Notes under the pieces: model-generated | Databases searched by the model: none | Told to the model about the DNA's origin: nothing | Seen by the model: the letters and a program-made list of their open reading frames with translations, nothing else | Part shown: one piece after another, positions 1 through 9,452 of the stretch | Position numbering within the stretch: position 1 is the stretch's first letter | Layout of the letters: every line of letters starts with the position of its first letter | From: Methylobacteriaceae bacterium | GTDB lineage: Bacteria > Pseudomonadota > Alphaproteobacteria > Rhizobiales > Beijerinckiaceae | DNA length: 64,000 nt | Assembly: GCA_947444195.1 (NCBI GenBank) | Contig: CANEZL010000009.1 | Span: forward strand, 1-64,000 | Direction: 5' to 3' | Made by a program: the position numbers and the translations under genes

Positions 1-2
1 AC

Positions 3-1571
3 CGCGCCACCCATCAGGTCTCCCTCGGCTTCGTGGTCGAGGACGGCCCGCGCGTCTACGTCGAGCGCATCAACATCCGCGGCAACACCCGCACCCGCGA
101 CTACGTCATCCGCCGCGAGCTCGATATCGCCGAGGGCGACGCCTACAACCGCGTCCTCACCGACCGGGCCGAGCGCCGCCTGAACGGCCTGGGCTTCTTC
201 AAGAAGGTCCGCTTCTCCAACGAGCCGGGCTCCTCCCCCGACCGCGTGGTCATCAACATCGATGTCGAGGATCAGCCCACGGGCTCGTTCTCGGTGGCGG
301 GCGGCTACTCCACCCAGGACGGCATCATCGGCGAGGTCTCGGTCTCCGAGTCGAACTTCCTCGGCCGCGGCCAGTACGTGCGCGTGGCCGGCACCGGCGG
401 CCAGTATTCCCGCGGTGTCGACTTCTCGTTCACCGAGCCGTACTTCCTCGGCTACCGGCTCGCCGCCGGCTTCGACGCCTTCTACAAGTACAGCGACCTG
501 ACCCGCTACTCGCGCTACGAGACCACGGTCTACGGCGGCCAGCTCCGCGTCGGCCTGCCGATCACCGAAGAGTTCGGCGTCACCATGCGCTACTCGCTCT
601 ACAACACCGAGCTGAAGGTGCCGAACACCCTCAAGCGGCCCTACAACGACTGCTCGAACCCGATCCCCGGCTTCACCACCACCTACGCGCCCGGCACCGT
701 GGTCAACGGGCAGAACGTCGGCGGGCTCGCGGTCTACCCGGACTGCGCCTACAACGGCGAGGCCTCGATCGCGCTCAAGGGCTCGCAGGGCAACACGCTC
801 ACCTCGCTCGCCGGCCTCACGCTCGCCTACTCCACGCTCGACGTGATCGGCGCGCCGCGCAACGGCTTCTACGCCGAGCTGAAGCCCGACGTGGCGGGTC
901 TCGGCGGCGACTCGAAGTTCTTCCGCGTGACGGGCGATGCCCGCTACTACAAGGAGATCTGGGAGGACGTGGTCGGCTTCGTCCGCATCCAGGGCGGCCA
1001 CATCGAGTCCCTCGACGGCAACCCCCTGCGCCTGACCGACCAGTTCTTCCTCGGCCCGTCGCTGGTCCGCGGCTTCGCCCCGAACGGCATCGGCCCGCGC
1101 GACATCGGCACCACGGACGCCCGCTCCAACGCGGTCGGCGGCTCCACCTATGTGGGCGCCACGGTCGAGGTGCAGTTCCCGATCTGGGGCATTCCGAAGG
1201 ATCTCGGCCTGAAGGGCGCGGTCTTCGCCGATGCCGGCACGCTGTTCGGCTATAACGGCCGCCGCACCTTCGACGTGAACGGCGACCGCCTGATCAACGG
1301 CTTCGCGCCGGGCTCGGGCTGCAACTTCAACACCTTCACCGTCGGCGTCGAGCCGGAGTGCCTGAACGTCCGCGACAAGACGACGATCCGCTCCTCGATC
1401 GGCGCCTCGATCCTGTGGAACTCGCCGCTCGGCCCGATCCGCTTCGACTACGCCTACGCCCTGTCGAAGGACGAGGGCCAGAAGGTCTACGCCGCCGACG
1501 GCACCTTCCTCGGCAAGGTCGGCAAGGACCAGATCCAGGCGTTCCGCTTCTCGGGCGGCTCGCGCTTCTGA
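3..1571 (+). CDS. bamA: Outer membrane protein assembly factor BamA (3' part)
   Basis: C-terminal part of BamA, the outer-membrane beta-barrel that inserts other barrel proteins. The frame is open from the left edge, so the signal peptide and the first POTRA domains lie outside the window. What is seen is the last POTRA domain (about the first 75 residues, with VYVERINIRGNTRTRDYVIR and the LGFFKKVRF strand), then a roughly 16-strand barrel ending in a terminal Phe, the usual outer-membrane sorting signal. Two Cys-containing loops (around residues 215-250 and 440-460) may form surface disulfides. Its place just upstream of lpxD and fabZ is the standard proteobacterial envelope cluster. The call is firm; only the start is missing. 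Confidence 0.96.
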   Translation, partial: RATHQVSLGFVVEDGPRVYVERINIRGNTRTRDYVIRRELDIAEGDAYNRVLTDRAERRLNGLGFFKKVRFSNEPGSSPDRVVINIDVEDQPTGSFSVAGGYSTQDGIIGEVSVSESNFLGRGQYVRVAGTGGQYSRGVDFSFTEPYFLGYRLAAGFDAFYKYSDLTRYSRYETTVYGGQLRVGLPITEEFGVTMRYSLYNTELKVPNTLKRPYNDCSNPIPGFTTTYAPGTVVNGQNVGGLAVYPDCAYNGEASIALKGSQGNTLTSLAGLTLAYSTLDVIGAPRNGFYAELKPDVAGLGGDSKFFRVTGDARYYKEIWEDVVGFVRIQGGHIESLDGNPLRLTDQFFLGPSLVRGFAPNGIGPRDIGTTDARSNAVGGSTYVGATVEVQFPIWGIPKDLGLKGAVFADAGTLFGYNGRRTFDVNGDRLINGFAPGSGCNFNTFTVGVEPECLNVRDKTTIRSSIGASILWNSPLGPIRFDYAYALSKDEGQKVYAADGTFLGKVGKDQIQAFRFSGGSRF

Positions 1572-1602
1572 TCCGGCCCGCCGGGGCCCGCACCACGACA
1601 GG

Positions 1603-1632
1603 CACCCCGTCCCGGATCTCCGGGGCGGGGTG
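1603..1632 (+). terminator. Hairpin downstream of bamA
   Basis: A 13-bp stem with one G-U pair (caccccgtcccgg against ccggggcggggtg) and a 4-base loop lies 31 bases after the bamA stop. There is no long T run after it, so it is either a weak intrinsic terminator or an attenuating hairpin inside the bamA-lpxD transcript. Confidence 0.5.
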
Positions 1633-1758
1633 TCGTCATATTGGCGCCCCTTTCGCACCGCCTGTCGGTTGCCACGATGACCGCCGCCGCTGCGGCGGCG
1701 AGACCGGGACTTCGCGTAGGCCTCCGGCCCGCGTCCGGCCCGCGCGATGGTTCCCCGA

Positions 1759-2823
1759 ATGTCCGATCCGCACTTCTTCACCGCGCAGACCCGCCTGAGC
1801 TTCCGCGACGTCGCCGAGGCGGCGGGCGTCCCCCTGCCCGAGGGGGCGGACCCCGCGCGCACCCTCGCGGGCGCCGCCCCCCTCGACCGGGCCGGGCCGG
1901 ACGACCTCGCCTACATGGACAATGCCCGCTACGGCGAGGCGCTCGCCGCCACGGGGGCGGGGCTCTGCCTCGTCTCCCCGCGCTTCGCCCCCCGCGTGCC
2001 CGTCGGCACGGTCGGCCTCGTGCTGCGCGATCCCTACCGGGCCTATGCGGGCCTGCTCGGCCGCCTGCACCCGGACGCCCTGCGGCCCGGCTCGCAGTTC
2101 GGCGCCCGCGGCGTCGCGCCGGGCGCCCACGTCCATCCCGAGGCCGAGATCGAGCCGGGCGTCACCGTCGATCCGGGCGCCGTGATCGGGCCCGGCGCCG
2201 AGGTGGGCGCCGGCACGGTGGTGGGGCCGAACGCCGTGATCGGGCCCGGCTGCCGGGTCGGGCGCGACTGCGCGATCGGGACGGGGGCGACCCTCAGCCA
2301 TACCCTGATGGGCAACCGGGTCATCGTGCATCCCGGCGCCCGCATCGGCCAGGACGGGTTCGGCTTCGCCATGGGCGCGAGCCACCTGAAGGTGCCGCAG
2401 ATCGGCCGGGTCATCGTGCAGGACGACGTGGAGATCGGCGCCAACACCACGGTGGACCGGGGCGCCAGCCGCGACACGGTGATCGGCGAGGGCACCAAGA
2501 TCGACAACCTCGTCCAGATCGCCCACAACGTGGTGATCGGCCGCCACTGCATCATTGTCTCCGGCGTCGGCATCTCCGGCTCGACCACGCTCGAGGATTA
2601 CGTGGTGCTCGGCGGCCAGGTCGGCGTCGTCGGCCATCTCACCATCGGCCGCGGCGCGCAGATCGCCGGCTCGTCCAACGTGAACCGCGACGTGCCGCCG
2701 GGCAGCCGCTGGGGCGGCACCCCGGCCAAGCCCGTGCGCGCTTGGTTCCGCGAACTGACGACCCTCGCCCGCCTCGCCGAGCGCGGGGGCCCGGCCGCGG
2801 GCGAGGACGCCCCGAAGGACTGA
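1759..2823 (+). CDS. lpxD: UDP-3-O-(3-hydroxyacyl)glucosamine N-acyltransferase LpxD
   Basis: Third committed step of lipid A synthesis: transfers a 3-hydroxyacyl chain from acyl carrier protein to the 2-amino group of UDP-3-O-acylglucosamine in the cytoplasm. The N-terminal uridine-binding part (about residues 1-100) is followed by a long left-handed beta-helix of hexapeptide repeats. The segment [15 protein letters not shown] carries the catalytic His (about His256). About 354 residues, normal for the family. I prefer the ATG that gives an MSDPHFF start over one 12 bases upstream at 1747; neither has a clear ribosome binding site. It is followed by a 254-base spacer with a palindromic repeat, then fabZ. 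Confidence 0.95.
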   Translation: MSDPHFFTAQTRLSFRDVAEAAGVPLPEGADPARTLAGAAPLDRAGPDDLAYMDNARYGEALAATGAGLCLVSPRFAPRVPVGTVGLVLRDPYRAYAGLLGRLHPDALRPGSQFGARGVAPGAHVHPEAEIEPGVTVDPGAVIGPGAEVGAGTVVGPNAVIGPGCRVGRDCAIGTGATLSHTLMGNRVIVHPGARIGQDGFGFAMGASHLKVPQIGRVIVQDDVEIGANTTVDRGASRDTVIGEGTKIDNLVQIAHNVVIGRHCIIVSGVGISGSTTLEDYVVLGGQVGVVGHLTIGRGAQIAGSSNVNRDVPPGSRWGGTPAKPVRAWFRELTTLARLAERGGPAAGEDAPKD

Positions 2824-2824
2824 A

Positions 2825-2871
2825 GCATCGTCCCGAAAGGTGGTTGCCGGCTTTCGGGAAAAAGGCGATGC
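2825..2871. repeat. Palindromic intergenic repeat, type A
   Basis: Outer arms gcatcg and cgatgc enclose inner arms cccgaaag and ctttcggg around a ggtggttgccgg core. The same design recurs near 45974-46023 and 48861-48910. It lies in the 254-base spacer between lpxD and fabZ. The rest of that spacer (2872-3077) shows no gene. Confidence 0.75.
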
Positions 2872-3077
2872 GCTGGGATCCGGTCCGCACGGAGCCCTCA
2901 CCGAGACAGGGAGCCGGCTCCGTATCGCGTCCTGCGGGGCGGCCCTGGTCCGCGGGCTCTCTTTTCGATCAATCTGAGCGGCTTGCGTTCGGGGGCCGTT
3001 TCGTCCGAAACACCGGCCGTGTCCGGGACGATGGAGACGGCCGCCGGGACGGCCGAGAGGGCAGGAAACCTGAGGCG

Positions 3078-3545
3078 ATGACGGAGACGGTGCAGGAACT
3101 CGGCGCGGCCGACATCCAGAAGGTGCTGGAGCTTTTGCCCCACCGCTACCCGTTCCTGATGATCGACAGGATCGTCGAGATCGACCGCGACGAGAGCTGC
3201 ATCGGCATCAAGAACGTTACCGTCAACGAGCCGCAATTCACCGGGCACTTCCCCGGCATGCCGGTCTTCCCCGGCGTACTGCTCATCGAGGGCATGGCCC
3301 AGACCGCGGGCGCGATCTGCTGCCGCCACATCCTGGCGGGCAGCAACACCCAGACCAAGCAGGTCTTCTTCATGACCATCGACAAGTGCAAGTTCCGCCG
3401 GCCCGTGGTGCCGGGCGACCAGGTGCGCTTCCACATGAAGAAGCTCAACCAGCGCAAGACCATGTGGTGGTTCCGCGGCGAGGCCCGGGTCGACGGCACC
3501 CTGGTGGCCGAGGCCGAGATCGGCGCCATGCTGGTGACGGAGTGA
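3078..3545 (+). CDS. fabZ: 3-hydroxyacyl-[acyl-carrier-protein] dehydratase FabZ
   Basis: Dehydrates 3-hydroxyacyl-ACP in fatty acid elongation; it competes with LpxA and LpxD for the same substrate, which is why it sits among lipid A genes. 155 residues, the usual length. The hot-dog fold motif [20 protein letters not shown] is intact, with catalytic His57 and Glu71. The start ATG is chosen because [20 protein letters not shown] matches the normal FabZ N terminus ([14 protein letters not shown] follows) and a gagg sequence lies just upstream; the reading frame itself is open much further upstream but without FabZ similarity. The stop TGA overlaps the GTG start of lpxA. Confidence 0.97.
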   Translation: MTETVQELGAADIQKVLELLPHRYPFLMIDRIVEIDRDESCIGIKNVTVNEPQFTGHFPGMPVFPGVLLIEGMAQTAGAICCRHILAGSNTQTKQVFFMTIDKCKFRRPVVPGDQVRFHMKKLNQRKTMWWFRGEARVDGTLVAEAEIGAMLVTE

Positions 3546-4360
3546 GCGCGCCCGTCATCCATCCGAGCGCGGTGGTCGAGGCGGGCGCCGAGATCAGTGA
3601 CGGCGTGCGCATCGGCCCCTTCTGCCATGTGGGCCCCGAGGCGGTGCTCGGCGTCGATTGCGAACTCGTCAGCCACGTGGTGGTGGCCGGCCGCACCCGC
3701 GTCGGCGCGCGCACGAAGATCTATCCCTTCGCATCGATCGGGCATCCGCCGCAGGACCTGAAATACCGCGGCGAGCCGGTGACCCTGACCATCGGCGCCG
3801 ACTGCATGATCCGCGAGGGCGTGACCATGAATCCGGGCACCGCGGGGGGCGGCTCGGAGACGGTGGTGGGCGACCGCTGCGCCTTCCTGGCCAATTCCCA
3901 TGTGGGCCACGACTGCCGGGTCGGCTCGAACGTGGTCTTCTCCAACAACGTCATGCTCGCCGGGCATTGCACCGTCGGCGACTACGCCATCCTCGGCGGC
4001 GGGGCGGCGGTGATCCAGTTCGCCCGTGTCGGCGCGCACGCCTTCGTCGGCGGCCTCTCGGGGCTGGAGAACGACTGCATCCCCTACGGCATGGTGGTGG
4101 GCAACCGGGCCCATCTCTCGGGCCTCAACATCATCGGCCTGCAGCGCCGCGGCTTCGCCCGCGAGGACATCCACGCCCTGCGCCGGGCCTACCGCCTGAT
4201 CTTCGCGCCGGAGGGCACGCTGATGGAGCGGGTGGAGGACGTGGCGACCGAGTTCGCCGCCCATCCGGCGGTGCGCGAGGTGCTCGACTTCATCCGGGCG
4301 GGCGGCAAGCGCTCGATCTGCACGCCGCGCGAGGCGACCCAGCCCGTCGGCGCGGCCTGA
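3542..4360 (+). CDS. lpxA: UDP-N-acetylglucosamine acyltransferase LpxA
   Basis: First step of lipid A synthesis: adds a 3-hydroxyacyl chain from ACP to UDP-GlcNAc. 272 residues. The hexapeptide-repeat beta-helix begins at once ([14 protein letters not shown]) and the catalytic His lies in [12 protein letters not shown] (about His123). The C-terminal helical part carries [12 protein letters not shown]. The GTG start overlaps the fabZ stop in the sequence GTGA, which fixes the start and implies translational coupling. lpxI follows after 4 bases. Confidence 0.96.
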   Translation: MSAPVIHPSAVVEAGAEISDGVRIGPFCHVGPEAVLGVDCELVSHVVVAGRTRVGARTKIYPFASIGHPPQDLKYRGEPVTLTIGADCMIREGVTMNPGTAGGGSETVVGDRCAFLANSHVGHDCRVGSNVVFSNNVMLAGHCTVGDYAILGGGAAVIQFARVGAHAFVGGLSGLENDCIPYGMVVGNRAHLSGLNIIGLQRRGFAREDIHALRRAYRLIFAPEGTLMERVEDVATEFAAHPAVREVLDFIRAGGKRSICTPREATQPVGAA

Positions 4361-4364
4361 CGGC

Positions 4365-5222
4365 ATGCGCGCGGCCGAGCCGGAGGGCACCCTGGTGCTC
4401 GTGGCCGGGGCCGGGCGCCTGCCCGATCTCGTGGCCGGCTCCCTCGAGCGGGCGGGCCGCGAGTTCAAGGTGCTGGCGCTGCGCGGCTTCACCGGGCGCG
4501 CCTTGCGGGCGCGGGCCGACGCCACCGTCGATCTCCTCGACATCGCGGGCACGCTCGCGGTCCTGGCGCGCTGGGCTCCCGCCCGCGTGGTGCCGGCCGG
4601 CGGCGTCGCCCGCCCGAACCCGGCGGCCCTCCTCAACGCGGGCGCGGCGCTCCGCAACCGCGAGGCCCTGCGGGCGATCGCGGGAGGCGGCGACGACCGG
4701 CTCCTGCGCGCGGCGGTGGCGCTCCTGGAGGAGAACGGCCACAGCGTGCTCGGCGTGCACGAGGTCGCCCCCGACCTCCTCAGTCCCGCCGGTCTCCTTG
4801 GCCGCCACCGGCCCGATGCGGAGGCGGCCCGCGCCATCGAGACCGGCAACGGCCTGCTCGCCGCGCTCTCCCGCTTCGACATGGGACAGGCCGTGGTGGT
4901 GGTGAGCGAGCGGGTGCTCGCGGTGGAGGGGCCCGAGGGCACCGACCGGATGCTCGCCCGGGCGCGGGGCCTCAACCGCAGGCCCTTCGGCCATGGCCGG
5001 CCGGCAGCCGGCACCGTGCTGGTGAAGCGGGCCAAGCGCGGCCAGGACCTGCGCATCGATCTGCCCGCCATCGGCCCGCGCACGGTGCGCAACGCCGCCG
5101 CCGCGGGCTGCACCGGGCTCGCCGTCGAGGCTGGGCGCACCCTGCTCATCGACCGCGCCGAGACCGTGGCCGAGGCCGACCGGCGCGGCCTGTTCCTCGT
5201 CGGGCTGGAGGATGCCCCGTGA
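4365..5222 (+). CDS. lpxI: UDP-2,3-diacylglucosamine pyrophosphatase LpxI
   Basis: Hydrolyses UDP-2,3-diacylglucosamine to lipid X and UMP. Alphaproteobacteria use LpxI where enterics use the unrelated LpxH. 285 residues. The N-terminal part has LVLVAGAGRLPDLVA and LALRGFTG, and the C-terminal part (about 150-285) has GQAVVVSERVLAVEGPEGTD and LVKRAKRGQDLRIDLPAIG, both typical of this family. It starts 4 bases after lpxA and its stop overlaps the lpxB start, so it sits inside one tightly coupled operon. Confidence 0.93.
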   Translation: MRAAEPEGTLVLVAGAGRLPDLVAGSLERAGREFKVLALRGFTGRALRARADATVDLLDIAGTLAVLARWAPARVVPAGGVARPNPAALLNAGAALRNREALRAIAGGGDDRLLRAAVALLEENGHSVLGVHEVAPDLLSPAGLLGRHRPDAEAARAIETGNGLLAALSRFDMGQAVVVVSERVLAVEGPEGTDRMLARARGLNRRPFGHGRPAAGTVLVKRAKRGQDLRIDLPAIGPRTVRNAAAAGCTGLAVEAGRTLLIDRAETVAEADRRGLFLVGLEDAP

Positions 5223-6364
5223 AGATCTGGCTCGTGGCGGGGGAGGATTCCGGCGACCAGCTCGGCGCCAAGCTGATCCGGGCCCTGCGGGCGGCGGCGC
5301 CCGCGCCCCTCGAACTCGGCGGCGTCGGCGGCGAGGCGATGGCGGCCGAGGGCTTCGCCTCGCTGTTCCCCCTCGATGACGTGGCGGTGATGGGCTACCT
5401 GCCCGTGCTCGCCCGCGCCCGCACGCTCCTGCGCCGCATCCGCGAGACCGTGGACGACGTGGTGGCCGCCCGCCCCGACGTGCTCGTCATCATCGACAGC
5501 CCCGGCTTCACCCATGCGGTCGCCCGCCGGGTGCGCCAGCGCCTGCCGGACCTGCCCGTGGTCGACTACGTCTCGCCGAGCGTCTGGGCCTGGCGGCCCT
5601 GGCGGGCGAAGGGCATGCGGGCCTTCATCGACCACGTCCTCGCCCTGCTGCCCTTCGAGCCGGAGGCCCATCGCCGCCTCGGCGGTCCCACCTGCACCTA
5701 TGTCGGGCATCCGCTGATCGAACGGCTCGCCGAACTGCGCCCCGACGCGGATGAATTGCGGGCGCGGGAGGCCCCGCCCTACAGCCTCGTCGTGCTGCCG
5801 GGCTCGCGCCGTTCCGAGATCGAGCGGCTGATGCCGGTCTTCGGGCAGGCGCTGGCCCGGCTCGGCGACACGGTTCCCTTCGAGGCGGTGCTGCCCGCCG
5901 TCAGCCGCCACCGGGACCGCATCGCGGCGCTCGCCGCGGAATGGCCGGTGCCGGTGCGGATCGTCTCCGGCGAGGCCGAGAAATACGCCGCCTTCCGCGC
6001 CGGGCGGGCCGCCCTCGCGGCCTCGGGCACGGTGACCCTCGAACTGGCGCTCGCCGGGATGCCGATGGTGGTGGCCTACAAGGTCTCGCGGATCGAGGAG
6101 TTCATCGGCCGCCGCCTGATCCAGGTGCCGACCATCGTGCTGCCGAACCTCATCCTCGGCGAGAACGCGATGCCGGAATTCATCCAGGCCGATTGCACCC
6201 CCGAGCGCCTCGCCGCCGCCTTGGGCCCGCTGCTGGCGGGCGGCCCCGCGCGCGACCGCCAGACCGCGGCGCTCACCCGCATCGACGGCCTGATGCGCCT
6301 CCCCGACGGCGAGGCGCCGAGCGCGCGCGCGGCGCGGATCGTGATCGGGGCGGCGCGCCGCTGA
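5219..6364 (+). CDS. lpxB: Lipid-A-disaccharide synthase LpxB
   Basis: Glycosyltransferase (family GT19) that joins lipid X and UDP-diacylglucosamine into the lipid A disaccharide on the inner membrane surface. 381 residues. Visible motifs are LVAGEDSGDQLGAKLI at the N terminus, VDYVSPSVWAWRPWR near residue 118-132, CTYVGHPLIER and the nucleotide-binding region VLPGSRRSEIERLMP. The GTG start overlaps the lpxI stop TGA (GTGA). It ends tail-to-tail with the TlpA gene only 27 bases away. Confidence 0.96.
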   Translation: MKIWLVAGEDSGDQLGAKLIRALRAAAPAPLELGGVGGEAMAAEGFASLFPLDDVAVMGYLPVLARARTLLRRIRETVDDVVAARPDVLVIIDSPGFTHAVARRVRQRLPDLPVVDYVSPSVWAWRPWRAKGMRAFIDHVLALLPFEPEAHRRLGGPTCTYVGHPLIERLAELRPDADELRAREAPPYSLVVLPGSRRSEIERLMPVFGQALARLGDTVPFEAVLPAVSRHRDRIAALAAEWPVPVRIVSGEAEKYAAFRAGRAALAASGTVTLELALAGMPMVVAYKVSRIEEFIGRRLIQVPTIVLPNLILGENAMPEFIQADCTPERLAAALGPLLAGGPARDRQTAALTRIDGLMRLPDGEAPSARAARIVIGAARR

Positions 6365-6391
6365 AGCCGGGCCGGTGAGCGCGACCGCCCC

Positions 6392-7024
6392 TCAGCTCCG
6401 TCCGAGCGCCGCCAGGATCAGCTTCCGCGCGTCCGGGCTCGACCACTCGGCCGGCCCCTTCATCACGCCGATGGTGCAGCCCGCCCCGTCGACGAGGAGC
6501 GTGGTCGGCAGGCCGGTGGAGCCGGTGTCGCGCTGGATCGCCGGGAGCACCCGCCCGCCCGGATCGGCGTAGTAGGCGAGCCGCGCGATGCCGTTCTCGG
6601 TGAGCCAGAGCGGCGGCTTGTCGATGTTGCGGGTGTCGAGGTTGATCGCCACCACCGCGAAGTCCGGCCCGCCGAGCGCGCCCTGGAGCCGGTCGAGGGC
6701 CGGCATCTCGGCCTTGCAGGGTGCGCACCACGTCGCCCACAGGTTGACGAGGAGGAGCTTGCCGCGAAGATCCGCGAGGCGCGTCTCGCTGCCGTCCGGG
6801 CCCTTGAAGGCGATCTCGGGGGCGGGCCGGGGACGCTCGGGCGCCTGCATCGCGGCGACGTCGCCGCGGGAGGCCGAGGCCACGCGGGCGAGCGCCGGGG
6901 CGGAGGCGGCGCAGGGGGCGGCCCCGTTGCCGCCGGTGGAGCCGGTCCCGTATAGGGCAAGGCCTGCGGCGAGGGCGGTCACGAGGCCGGCCCCGATGGC
7001 GAGGCGCACGAGATTCACGGGCAT
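6392..7024 (-). CDS. tlpA: TlpA-family thiol:disulfide oxidoreductase
   Basis: Membrane-anchored periplasmic thioredoxin-fold protein, in rhizobia linked to cytochrome oxidase maturation. 210 residues. One N-terminal membrane segment (about 7-27) is followed by a variable linker with one Cys and a TlpA/AhpC-like domain from about residue 68. The active site WATWCAPC (Cys100 and Cys103) lies in the [20 protein letters not shown] stretch, and the cis-Pro is in [10 protein letters not shown]. The gene is divergent from argH with 42 bases between the starts, the same tlpA/argH arrangement common in Hyphomicrobiales. Confidence 0.9.
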   Translation of the reverse strand: MPVNLVRLAIGAGLVTALAAGLALYGTGSTGGNGAAPCAASAPALARVASASRGDVAAMQAPERPRPAPEIAFKGPDGSETRLADLRGKLLLVNLWATWCAPCKAEMPALDRLQGALGGPDFAVVAINLDTRNIDKPPLWLTENGIARLAYYADPGGRVLPAIQRDTGSTGLPTTLLVDGAGCTIGVMKGPAEWSSPDARKLILAALGRS

Positions 7025-7066
7025 CGGCCTGGCCTATCCTGGTTCGAGCGAAGGGACGTTGAGAGC

Positions 7067-8455
7067 ATGAGCAACCGGATGTGGGGCGGCCGCTTCGCGA
7101 GCGGCCCGGCCGAGATCATGGAGGAGATCAACGCCTCGATCGGGTTCGACAAGCGCCTCGCGCCCCAGGACATCCGCGGCTCGCTGGCGCATGTGGCGAT
7201 GCTGGGCGAGGCCGGCATCCTGCCGGCCGACGATGTGGCCGCGATTCAAGCGGGGCTCAAGAGCGTCCAGGCCGAGATCGAGGGGGGCGGCTTCGTGTTC
7301 CGCCGCGAGCTCGAGGACATCCACATGTCGGTGGAGAGCCGGCTCACCGAGATCGTCGGCCCGGCCGCGGGGCGCCTGCACACCGCGCGCTCGCGCAACG
7401 ACCAGGTCGCCACCGACATGAAGCTCTGGGTGCGCGACACCCTCGATTCCCTGGACGCGCAGGCCGCCGACCTGCAGCGGGCGCTGGCCGAGAAGGCGCT
7501 CCAGCATGCCGGCACCGTGATGCCGGGCTTCACCCACCTGCAATCGGCCCAGCCCGTCACCTTCGGCCACCACTGCCTCGCCTATGTCGAGATGCTGGCG
7601 CGCGACCGGGGCCGCTTCCGCGACGCCCGCGCCCGCCTCAACGAGTGCCCGCTGGGCGCCGCGGCGCTCGCCGGCACCTCCTTCCCGATCGACCGGCACG
7701 CTACCGCCGCGGCGCTGGGCTTCGACCGGCCGACCGCCAACTCCCTCGATTCCGTGGCCGACCGCGACTTCGCCCTGGAGGCGCTCGCCGCCGCCTCGAT
7801 CTGCGCGGTGCACCTCTCGCGCTTTGCCGAGGAACTCGTGGTCTGGACCTCGGCCCAGTTCGGCTTCGTGCGCCTGTCGGACGGCTACACCACCGGCTCC
7901 TCGATCATGCCGCAGAAGCGCAACCCGGACGCGGCCGAGCTGGTGCGCGCCAAGGCGGGGCGCATCGTCGGCGCGCTCACCGGCCTCCTCATCGTGATGA
8001 AGGGGCTGCCGCTCGCCTATTCGAAGGACATGCAGGAGGACAAGGAGGGCACCTTCGACGCGCTCCAGGCCCTCTCCCTGTGCCTCGCCGCGATGACCGG
8101 CATGGTGCGCGATCTCGAGCCGGTGGCCGAGGTCCTCGCGAAGGCCGCGGGCTCCGGCTACAGCACGGCCACCGACCTCGCCGACTGGCTGGTGCGCGAG
8201 CTCGGCCTGCCCTTCCGCGAGGCCCACCACGTCACCGGCCGCCTCGTGGGCGCCGCCGCCGCTCGGGGCGTGGGCCTGGAGGAACTCGCGCTCGCCGAGA
8301 TGCAGGAGGCCGAGCCCCGCATCACGGAGGCCGTCTACGCCGTGCTCGGCGTCGAGAACTCCGTGGCGAGCCGCACCAGCTACGGCGGCACCGCCCCCGA
8401 CAACGTCCGCGCCCAGGCGGAGGCCTGGATCGAGCGCCTCGGCAGCGAAGGCTGA
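7067..8455 (+). CDS. argH: Argininosuccinate lyase
   Basis: Cleaves argininosuccinate to arginine and fumarate, the last step of arginine synthesis. 462 residues, the family norm. It begins [15 protein letters not shown], has the SRNDQVATD substrate loop, and carries the fumarase/aspartase superfamily signature [12 protein letters not shown] at about residues 277-288 with the catalytic Ser. The start follows a gagagc sequence. argB lies 53 kb away in this window, so arginine genes are scattered. The downstream spacer holds a GC hairpin and two palindromic repeats. Confidence 0.97.
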   Translation: MSNRMWGGRFASGPAEIMEEINASIGFDKRLAPQDIRGSLAHVAMLGEAGILPADDVAAIQAGLKSVQAEIEGGGFVFRRELEDIHMSVESRLTEIVGPAAGRLHTARSRNDQVATDMKLWVRDTLDSLDAQAADLQRALAEKALQHAGTVMPGFTHLQSAQPVTFGHHCLAYVEMLARDRGRFRDARARLNECPLGAAALAGTSFPIDRHATAAALGFDRPTANSLDSVADRDFALEALAAASICAVHLSRFAEELVVWTSAQFGFVRLSDGYTTGSSIMPQKRNPDAAELVRAKAGRIVGALTGLLIVMKGLPLAYSKDMQEDKEGTFDALQALSLCLAAMTGMVRDLEPVAEVLAKAAGSGYSTATDLADWLVRELGLPFREAHHVTGRLVGAAAARGVGLEELALAEMQEAEPRITEAVYAVLGVENSVASRTSYGGTAPDNVRAQAEAWIERLGSEG

Positions 8456-8470
8456 GGCGGCCACCCGCAT

Positions 8471-8499
8471 CCCCGCGCCCCGCCCGGCGGGGCGAGGGG
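8471..8499 (+). terminator. GC hairpin after argH
   Basis: The arms cgccccgcc and ggcggggcg form a tight stem, flanked by cccc and gggg that can extend it past one mismatch. It starts 15 bases after the argH stop. There is no T run, so termination is plausible but not certain. Confidence 0.4.
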
Positions 8500-8583
8500 T
8501 TCGGCGCCGGATCCCCATGCCTTCGGAGACCTGGCACGCGGCGGCGCGGGGAGCACCCCGCCGCATGATAGGTTAAGCCTAGA

Positions 8584-8628
8584 GCACGATGCGGAAAAGT
8601 GGAATCCGGTTTTCCGCAATCATCGTGC
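8584..8628. repeat. Palindromic intergenic repeat, type B
   Basis: Arms gcacgatg and catcgtgc enclose cggaaaa and ttttccg around gtggaatccgg. Its reverse complement, with a few changes, is present at 45940-45982. It sits between argH and pxpB. Confidence 0.75.
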
Positions 8629-8643
8629 GACCACAGAGAGATG

Positions 8644-8680
8644 GAGCATGCTGCTGTTTCCGTGAAAAAGCAGCATGCTC
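8644..8680. repeat. Perfect 12-bp inverted repeat
   Basis: The arms gagcatgctgct and agcagcatgctc are perfect complements with a 13-base loop. A related gtgctgctgtttc stretch stands beside the second type B copy at 45892. Together with the 8584-8628 element this makes a composite unit. Confidence 0.75.
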
Positions 8681-8711
8681 TAGACGCCACCGCCGACCTC
8701 TCCGAGGCGCC

Positions 8712-9452
8712 ATGACCGCAGCCGGACCGGACCCGACGCCGCCCCGCTTCCTCGACGCGGGGGAGGCGGCCCTGGTGGTGGAGTTCGGCGCGGTCGTCGA
8801 TCCCGCGGTCAACGGGCGGGTGCTCGCCCTCGATGCGGCGCTCTCCGCGCAGCCGCCGCCGGGGCTCTCGGAGACGGTGCCGACCTACCGCTCCCTGATG
8901 ATCCACTACGACCCGCTCGTGCTCGCCCGCGCCGATCTCGTGCAGGCCATCCAGGACCGCCTCCCCCGGGCCGGCGCCGGGCAGCGTGCGGGGCGGTGCT
9001 GGCGCGTGCCCTGCTGCTACGACCCCGCCTTCGCCGAGGACATCGCTGCGGTGGCGGAACGCGCCGGGCTCGATGTCGCCGCGGTCGCGGACCTGCATGC
9101 GGGGGCAGAGTACCGGGTCTACATGTACGGCTTCGCGCCGGGCTTCGCCTATCTCGGCGGCCTGCCCGAAGGGCTCGCCGTGCCGCGGCGCCCGAGCCCG
9201 CGGCCGCCCCATCCCCCCGGCGCCGTGATGATCGGCGGCGGGCTCGCGGCCATCGGCACCTTTCCCATGCCGACGGGCTGGTACGTCCTCGGCCGCACCC
9301 CCGAGCGCCTGTTCGCCGAGGGGCGCGATCCGGCCTTCCTCATCGAGAGCGGCGACACCCTGCGCTTCGAGCCGGTGGATGCGGCGGCCTTCGCCGCCCT
9401 CGAACGGCGGGCGGCCGCGGGCGAGATCGTGGCGCGGAGCGAGGCCGCATGA
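8712..9452 (+). CDS. pxpB: 5-oxoprolinase subunit PxpB (KipI family)
   Basis: With PxpC and PxpA it forms the ATP-dependent prokaryotic 5-oxoprolinase that turns pyroglutamate into glutamate. 246 residues. The KipI/cyclophilin-like domain shows FLDAGEAALVVEFG, PTYRSLMIHYDP, and the hallmark YMYGFAPGFAYLGGLPE, followed by RRPSPR. The frame is open upstream, but the ATG at MTAAGPDPTPP gives the expected length and leaves the upstream palindromes untranslated. The stop overlaps the pxpC start by 4 bases (ATGA). Confidence 0.93.
   Translation: MTAAGPDPTPPRFLDAGEAALVVEFGAVVDPAVNGRVLALDAALSAQPPPGLSETVPTYRSLMIHYDPLVLARADLVQAIQDRLPRAGAGQRAGRCWRVPCCYDPAFAEDIAAVAERAGLDVAAVADLHAGAEYRVYMYGFAPGFAYLGGLPEGLAVPRRPSPRPPHPPGAVMIGGGLAAIGTFPMPTGWYVLGRTPERLFAEGRDPAFLIESGDTLRFEPVDAAAFAALERRAAAGEIVARSEAA

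Noticed and set aside
3146..5911. Long open frame of about 920 codons on the minus strand over fabZ-lpxA-lpxI-lpxB
   Set aside because: It runs antisense to four clearly conserved genes, has an Arg/Ala/Pro/His-biased composition and no domain; such shadow frames are expected at this GC content. The same applies to the frames opposite flhA (15042-17453, plus) and over dgcN-tetR (30192-33191, minus).
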